Shown: positions 50,901 to 59,900 of the stretch, piece after piece
Numbering within the stretch: position 1 is the first letter of the stretch
Layout: every line of letters starts with the position of its first letter
Assembly (NCBI GenBank): GCA_021014325.1
Contig: CM037467.1
Location: 13,417,273 to 13,481,272, forward strand
Direction: 5' to 3'
DNA: 64,000 nucleotides
From: Plazaster borealis
Lineage: Eukaryota > Echinodermata > Asteroidea > Forcipulatida > Labidiasteridae
The notes under the pieces: model-generated
The model's database searches: none
The model's input: only the letters and a program-made list of their open reading frames with translations
What the model was told of the DNA's origin: nothing
Program-made: the position numbers and the translations under genes

Positions 50901-53900
50901 ACGGTCAGCAGTCAGTAACAACACTTAACATGCTTCCAGGCATGTGTGTAATATATGCAGATTGGGGTTAACAAACTCTAGGATTAAGAATGCAAATTAG
51001 ATGTAAATTAAATGTATGTACGGTAAGTACACTATGTAAAGTGTTCACTTATGCATTATAGTGAATTGAACCCGCAAGAAAAGAATGAAAACACCCACAC
51101 TTTTAAATTTGAAAACAGGTAGGAACTCGAAAATTTTACACAACACAACTATTTCACAAAAGTAATGGGGAAAACATGACATGCATGATGTCAGGAGTCA
51201 GGATAGTTTTGTGTGAAGATGTATCTTCAATGGTTTATATGGATATATTTGGTGTTTTTAAAAATCGTTTTAAATAAGGGCACAAATGACATAGATTTCA
51301 CTCAAGAAAAATGTTTTTCATTTAAAAAAAAGAATGACAATTTTACTTTCCTGGCTGAGTGGCTGTATCAACATTGAATATGTGTATTTAGAAATCTGAC
51401 GCTGTCTTGAAACCCAGTCCAAGAACGTGTGATTCTTGACATACTTTCAAGCTTGTTATCTTGTGATGAGGAGACGGAGAGGAGGCAGTAGAAGAGGAAA
51501 CAAGATGAGTTTAGAGAGCTATCTCGTCAGATGAGATGGGTTCGAGGGAAGGACCTCCTACCACTGCCCAGCGGCAAGCTCATTACTGCTGCATCGTCGT
51601 CTAAGAGATTCAACATTTGGCATGAAACAGGAGATGGGGACTTTGCAGAGATGATCCGAAGGCGTTTCTTTTCTTTCTTCTATTCTTCTTCGTCACTTCA
51701 GTTCTGTTTCTTGGAGTGTTACCCGTAGGTGGAAAAAGCAATATTTGTGAAGTGCTCTCCACTGGATGAAGTGATGACCTTGCCTGCATCTTACTTGACA
51801 AGCTGTGTTTCTTTCACCTTTGCTTTAGGACTGAAACACTAACACAAATCTTATGTACACATTGATAGTTCACTATTGGTTTTGGGCAGAGTGCATTCAT
51901 TCCAACTACATGTGTATCTAGTTTCTTTAGTACCGGTAGCTCAAAACTAATCAATACAAAGTAGGTTCTGTAAGTGCGACAAACAGGCTCAAATTTCAGA
52001 CTAATTTCAAGACCACAGGACTTGTCTCTCAGAGCTTTTACTCCGACAGGAAATAGTTTAACACAACTTGCTAAACTATTGGATGGAGATGTTGACTTAA
52101 AAATCAACATTGTCACTAATATCAGGAAACCTTAAAAGTATGTGTTTGTTCTTGTTGGGAAAAAACCCCACTAGACTGATGGCCTTGTTTAGTTGAGGGG
52201 TTACTGGCCTTGTTTAGTTGAGGGGTTACTGGCCTTGTTTAGTTAAGGGGTTACTGGCCTTGTTTAGTTAAGGGGTTACTGGCCTTGTTTAGTTAAGGGG
52301 TTACTGGCCTTGTTTAGTTGAGGGGTTACTGGCCTTGTTTAGTTAAGGGGTTACTGGCCTTGTTTAGTTAAGGGGTTACTGGCCTTGTTTAGTTAAGGGG
52401 TTACTGGCCTTGTTTAGTTGAGGGGTTACTGGCCTTGTTTAGTTAAGGGATTACTGGCCTTGTTTAGTTGAGGGGTTACTGGCCTTGTTTAGTTAAGGGG
52501 TTACTGGCCTTGTTTAGTTAAGGGGTTACTGGCCTTGTTTAGTTGAGGGGTTACTGGCCTTGTTTAGTTAAGGGGTTACTGGCCTTGTTTAGTTAAGGGG
52601 TTACTGGCCTTGTTTAGTTGAGGGGTTACTGGCCTTATGTTAAAGTAACTGGACTCAGGCCAGTGGACCAGAGGGTAATTCCAGTCCTGATGTATACAGG
52701 AAGACAAGGTGTAGTGTTAAACAAATTTTGGCCAGTGAGTCAATTCGTATAATTTGAGCCTATAGCAGTTTCAAGCATCCTGCATGCACACAGAGGTTGC
52801 TCTGCATCAACGAGGTACACCATTCAAGGTCAAAACAAATTTCCTATGGCTCATAAAAAAATAACAAAATTAATAAAAAAATATAATTTATAGCATGAAC
52901 AAATGGTGTAACATTTTGTTTTTGTTTTTAAAGGCCTCAGGTTTCGACCCTAGCAGAGTCTTCCTGTGCTACATGTAGGATCAAAACAGTTTTTGCAACT
53001 AATAAATAAAACACTCCTTTAAAAAAAAAAAAAAAGACAATTTCACTGTCTAGTAATTTTACTATTGAATTGGTACATTGTAACCTTAAAAAGATCCAAC
53101 ATGTCCATGCCAAAAGGTCCAAATCTCCTCCAAATTTTTTAGCAAATATTAAAAGAGAAAGAAATCAAATGTTTTCATAAAAATAATTTTTACAAAATAC
53201 TTCTGGTCCAGTAAAATTTCAGCAAGCTACAATACCTTTGGTCCAGTGGAGAGTATTTTAAAAAGGAAGCCCTGTAAAAAGTGTCATATTCTTCTACAGT
53301 CACCAGGCCTGATACTTCAATGTGGCAATGGAGGCAATTGCCTTCATGCCCCTAATCATTGCCTTAGTGCCCCTTTGAAATGTTCAAGCAGAATTTTACA
53401 GTTTCCCACCTAGAGGTGCCCTGTACCATGCCTGTACCAAGGAAAAACTGTCTTGCCTTCATCAGGGCTTGAATTTCGAGCCCTATTCATAAGGGACCGT
53501 CTAAAGTTTTCAACATTCTTCAGGTCGTACAGAGAGCACTACTGAGGACCCCCCCCCAAAAAGTAGTACTTATCAACATTTTTCTTCCAAAATTGATACA
53601 CATTATTGAAATAGTGTATAAACATTTTACACACCCTTTAAAGTCGTACGTGATCTCTAACGCCCCCCCCCACCCCCATACTCTTTGTATGACTGTGAAA
53701 TTTTGAAAAGTTTGGATGGCCCCTAACAACGAAGTATCAGACCTGCATCACATTCCTTGAATTGCTGACTAATCCCACTATAATGTGGACCCTAAAGAAA
53801 TCGCCAAACAACAAGATGTCCCATAAAAGTTTTCAATCAGTAATAAAACCAAGTGGATCCAATCAACAAGATGAAAGGAAGATAAGCTCAAGAGTCTCCC

Positions 53901-56900
53901 AAGTATACACTGTATGCATGCGTTATGCAATCAGATTAAATTTGATTGGACCAATCTTCAGCTATTCAATTTGGCCAATCTTCATGGCCAAATTGCTTGT
54001 AGAACCCATTCACTGCCGAATCAATTTACACAATCTGCTAAGCATAAATAAACCAATCAAACTACATGCATCTAACAACATTTTGGCTTCTATTTAGCCA
54101 AAAACTATCCTTGCTAAGCAAGATTGTATGCTAATCATTGTAGCTCTATGAAACTGGACCCAACCCTTCCCTCAGTAGCAGCGAAGACAAATGGATTTCT
54201 TGTCAATAACCTGATTTGCCCTTCACATTTTTGTCTACATAGGACAGAAAATGAAAACAGGTTGTTTCTCTTGATGGCCATTAGAGAAGGGGGGCCTAGT
54301 GTATATATATGTCCCTTGAGGGGGAGACCTGCTTCATGACCCGATGGCCAATATTTGGGATGTCTGGGGGAAATTTGTATGTTTTATCAGGCCATGTTTA
54401 ATGTAAGAAAATCAGACATGACATTTCAGTAAACATAACGCTGATATGGCTGAAGTCATCCTTGTCAGGTATCCTGTATCCTCTTATGATTTGGGCACTG
54501 ATACATTAAAAGGGATCATACTAATTCAACTTCAAGCCTCAGTATGGTCATACAAATTCGTATCTGGAGGAAAAAAAAGATGGCTGCTAGGTGATAAAAT
54601 TTGATGCTTTCTCTGTATAACACATGCATACCACAGAAGCAAAAGCAAAAAACAACCCCAAAACACTTTTTATCTGAAATACAAGAAAAAGCAGGAAAAA
54701 CATGACCTATACAGTCTGTACGGAGAGTGTACACTACAAGTAGCTCTGTGGGAAAAACATGTACAGTAGAGTCAATACTGCATTTAACAATGGGCAGCTG
54801 CTGGTCACACTATTAGTACTAGGCCTAACTGCCATGGCACAAAATGTATCCTTTTAAGATTTTTTGCACACTACGCACTTTCCTAAACTATTCGATCGTC
54901 AATTTGAGTCACAAAGCCATAATATTGATTCAAACCAGGTTAATATGGACTCTTGGACAGACATTGTGTGTTTGCAGGTGAGACAACAAAGTAGAAGACA
55001 TGCATTTCTCCCCGGATTGTATTTCTCAATCATTCCTCCATCGCCGTCATTGATGAACACAATGACCTTATCCGTGATGAGGGAACTGGCATTACTTCAT
55101 CTCCATCAATACCTCCACAGTTAAGACTACTCCCCGAGACGGATGATAGAATTTCAGCACTTGGACGGAAAGATTGCAGGTTTGACGTGTTATTCAAGAC
55201 CCAGTATACACTAATCTGTATACGGAGGAGAGGACGCTTTCCTCTCTCCACGTCCGTCCGATGAAAGGAATAATCAGTTCTCAACTCATGTTTATTTCAT
55301 CGTGACTGTAACACTAGGTTCAGAAGATGGATTGAAATTATACAGGCTTTCAAACTAGTCAGATGTCTGTATGGCTGTGTCTGAATTAAAGACTGTGGCT
55401 ATGGCTTGATCGTCATGTGAACCAAGCGTTGAAGCATAGGTTGCCCATAGAAACACCCTTAGCAACAGCCGCAGCCATAACCACAGCCTATGAGAGGATA
55501 CAGTGAGGATAGTTTTCTCAGGAGAAGCCTTGAATTTAAAAGCGCCCCTGGAAATGGTCCAGCTTTCCTTTTAGCCTTGAAAATTTCCTTTCTGACATTT
55601 CTCACTCTTGAGTGTTTTCACTGATAGAGAGTTTAACGTCTTACTTTTAATAAGAATTTGATGCACTGACTGAGGGAAGGTTTCTTGTAATGTGTGACCT
55701 ATCAAATTCTGTATACATTTTTTTTTTTTTTAGAATAGTTGGTTTTTATAGAGGTGCCAATACCAAACTTTTGGGTCCTCTAGTGAGCATCTAAATTAAA
55801 ATCCACAGTGCTTACTGAAGTAAACAAACAAAAAACATATATAACAAGTGTAATTCATTTACTTTTGAGTTTATTCATTTTCCCCACCAACAGACACGCC
55901 AATATTGAACACCATTTTAACCCGTAAGGATGATCCGATCTTTCTTTCCACCTTCACAGGATGGATTTTTTATCTTGATAAAATCTCCAGTTTCTTCAAT
56001 TCAGCGAGAGAGGAGATTGAGCAGTGATGACAGGTTAATCAAGCTAAAATGGAGGACGACAGTCACCACTCTGTTTATTACAAGCAAGAAACTTTGATTA
56101 CAAATGGTCCGATTACAGAGTAAGACGAGTGGATATTTATGGGAGTACATGCAAGCTTTGGAATATTTGCTCTATCTCTCTCTCTCTCTATGGTCCAATC
56201 ATCCGATCATAGACTAGATGGCATCTCTTCAATTTGACTTTTCATTATCCAAAGTCTACTCATACTTTGTCCCACATTCAATATCATATTTCGACTTCCA
56301 GTTTAAATTTGTTTGTTGCGACCCCCTTTCCTGCTCTGCTTTTCTTTTAAAGGCATCGTACACGTTTGGTAATTGTCAAAGACCAGTGTTCTCATTTGAT
56401 GTATCCCAACAAACATGTATGCATAAAATAACAAGCCTGTGAAAATTTGGGCTCAATTGCGTCATCGAAGTTGCAAGAAAATGATGAAAGAAAAAACACC
56501 CTTGTTGTACAAATTTGTGTGCTTTCAGATAGGAATAAAAACTTCTTGCAAGAAGTTTTTATTATTTTAGTGAGAAATTACCTCTTTCTCAAAAACTACG
56601 TTACTTCAGAGGGAGTCGTTTCTCACAATGTTTTATACTATCAACAGCTCTCCGTTGCTTGTTACCAAGCAAGTCTTTATGCTTATATATATTTTGAGTA
56701 ATTACCAAACGTGTACGATGCCTTTAATTAAAAACATCACAAGGACAATAATTTGAGAAGGCCAACCCTTTTCTTTCAATTGTTTTCTTCTAATTAAAAT
56801 GAAACAAACAATTGAAAGGGAATTCAAAGGATGTATACATGTTTGAAAATTAATTAAACATTAAACAAATATCGGGAAAAAAAAGCAAGAACTTTTTTCA

Positions 56901-59900
56901 CAATCTCTCGGTAATAAAAGACTGAAATAAGCTTTAGTTTTGGAATAAGAATATCTTTTGATTTATATTCTTTAAACAAAAACTTCTTAAAGAGTCTGGA
57001 TTTTGAGTTTCTCTTCACCTCCCTACAACAACAACCTTCCCAACAAGACTTTCACCCAATAAATTCAGCTACTACTCAAACTCATCCGTGTGAACCTGTA
57101 ATAAATTTCCCTAATCAGAGATGTAGTCCGACGAAATTGCGTACATATAGGATTGATTTGCTGCTTCAGATTGAACACTGTCCCACAAATCAGAAACCTG
57201 GCCCAACCAAATTTCTGTTTGCACACTCTCTCCCCTCAGAAATTCCCCAAGCCGTGTCAGGTCATTACTGAGGAAGACACAGGGATGCAGTAAGGTGGGG
57301 GGGGGGGGGGGAGGATTCCTTATACCAGGCACATACTGTTGGAGTGATTTTACACTCAAGTCTCTGGCAGAACCGGGGACAGGACAGGACAGGACATGGA
57401 GGGTCAGGTTAGAGCTAGACCATGCTGAGATAATAGTACAGCTTTTGCACTTGAGGGAAGGGCTGGAGCAGCAGCGCAGGCTGATGATCGGCACGTGCCT
57501 TGGGTTAGGAAACTGAACACGCTCTGCAAATTTGCACAGATTGTGTTCTGTTTTGATTAGGGTGCCCCTCAATTGGTATGGCTGCATCGGAGCTTAGAGA
57601 TTCTGCTCCGTTTGACACATTGAAAATGTATACTTCAGCACGTTGTGGAAGAGTTGAATATTTTGTACTGGTATCTTGGTATGTCGTTAAATGAAGAGGA
57701 TGTTTGACCAGTCAACCTGGGTAAACCTTTATCAATTAATGATTGTGCTTTTTAGCATGTTTGCTAAGTTGTTGAATAAACCGTAGTTCAGGCAATATTG
57801 AGAAATGTAAATTTGCTACGATAGAATATCAACCTGTAGTTGGTTTTCAATTAAAAACGTTTTCTTTAAAAATATGACTGAAAGGCATATTTTTCAAGCA
57901 TTGATTACAACATCAGTCAGTGACATGTTTATCATATAGTGTCAGTTATTGTTTTAATTTGAAACCATTTAGTTGTTGATGTACATGTATGTACCTGTGA
58001 AGAAGAGAGATAAAAACACTCACCACTATAAATTTAATAGTTAGAATGGCTCTGAGAATATCAAAGTCATCCATACTCAATAATAGACTATATTATGAAA
58101 ATCAGTACATTCTTATCACACAAAGATGGTTGCAGTATACAAACGGTTCATTGTGTCAAGGTAATAATTTACATCACTGTGAACTGGTAAAACCCTTCAT
58201 AAAATGACAAACAATACTCAACACACACTTCTTGTCAATCTGCTTCTCTTTCTGATTTTACCCACAGACAAGAAGTTGACCTTCTGCATTCAAGTGGCAC
58301 CAATCAAAGAATACTGGAGGGTAAATGGTAACAAGAGGTATGGCCAAATCTTAATTGAAAAAATTACGCCATAACACAGGGAGGGGAAATTACTGAACCG
58401 TAGGCGCAAAAGAATCGATGCTGGAATTTTATCAGCGCTGCCCACATAACCAGTCACTGTGCTGTGTGTAAGCTAGAACAGACAGAATGTTAGATTTGCA
58501 ATTGGACACTTTAGCTGAGGGTGTTTTTTTGTTTTGTTTTGTTTCGTCTGGATGCGCAGACCTAATTGACTTTAAAAGAGCCACCTCAAGTTAGGGTTAT
58601 TGATGGCATTTCTGCGAGAACTTCTGTAAGTAATGAAATTACAAAATTCTTTGAAAGTATCTTCTTACATTAGATGGAGCCTCTACACTGTTTTTACAAA
58701 GGTACAAGGGGGAATAAACAATTCATACAGCAGCTACGATAAAAGGGAAGGTAATATTTCAAGATCAAAAGAGATCATTAAATTTCTCTGGAGAGACAAA
58801 ATTGTACGAAAACATGGGAATAGTGAACCTCTGGTGCTAAAATTCATTCAAACGTTTTACATCTCAGAACACAATTCTATGCAAGTGTACAATTTCCAAG
58901 GCAGAAACAAAATATTTTTTAAAACATTTCAAAAAGGATTATTGTACTTACTGACAGAGTTAAGATAAGTCAGGGCATCTTGACTAGCTGGGGGCGGTAC
59001 AGCATTAGGGATTATTGCATCTCCACTGTGAAACAAACATGTCAAAAACCAACCAGATTTATAAATTTTGTTACACAGTTGTTTTAAAGGTAGGGTCATG
59101 GATTGTTTTTTGTCGCCGTAATGCTGATTTATAGGCAAAATTATAAAGAAAGACGCAATAAAAGTCACATGTGAAAGTTTCAGCTGAATACAGTGTCTAC
59201 TTGCTGAGAAAGTAACTAGCAAAATAATGTCACTGTATTTTCACAAGAACGTCGAATTCATCCCTGTTTATCGAGGTGCAGTGGGTACCAACCGCATCTC
59301 TGGCCGCAGCAGTGCTTCTCACCAAGTAAGTTTTTATTGTCATTAATTTTTGGAGTAGTTACCAATCTATGACCCTACCTTCAAATAAAAGCAGCAGTTG
59401 TGTAACATTATAAAATACAACTTCAAATTGTTAAATCAGTGACTACTTTTCACACCAACATAATTCTAGTCCTCTACAGACATTTTTCCGCCCTGCAACT
59501 TCATTGTCCATAAATCATTAATGACATTGTATGTTTGCTCAGTTTTACTGAAGCATTACGTTTTGCCAAACATGTTTACTTAAATACAAATCCTGTTACT
59601 TGTTTTTAATTTAGGGATAGTTAGCATAGCTAGCTCGCTTAGTAGCAGCTGGCCATTTAATACAATTAAGAAGCTACACTTAGGAACTGCTTTATCGAGC
59701 GTACCATCGTCATGTCAACGAGAGTATTTACTAAACAATCATGCACCACTTAACGACAAACAGTCTCTACTAATCAATCAATACGTTGAAAAAACATATC
59801 TGATTATGCTGACCCCCAGGATGCTATGGATTGTGCATTGTTAAAGGGTCTGTATACGTTTGGTAATGACTCTGAAAATTAATGGCAATAAAAACTCACT

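Larger units (their letters stand above)
45223..58951 (-). other. CATIP intron 2
   Basis: This 13.7-kb intron contains two full family A copies, several family C copies, a family E copy, the 25-bp minisatellite and many C or G runs. Repeat-free stretches remain near 46.6-46.85, 47.48-47.7, 51.48-51.8, 54.98-55.32, 57.11-57.6 and 58.23-58.5 kb. The last has exon-like borders on the plus strand. None encodes a recognisable protein. Confidence 0.7.

Noticed and set aside
52181..52630. CRISPR-like regular array
   Set aside because: Units are directly adjacent with no spacers; it is a eukaryotic minisatellite.
57111..57587. Longest open frame in the window, 158 aa, minus strand
   Set aside because: It crosses a G15 tract that supplies its proline run, has no recognisable domain and no splice support. 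It is probably a chance open frame.
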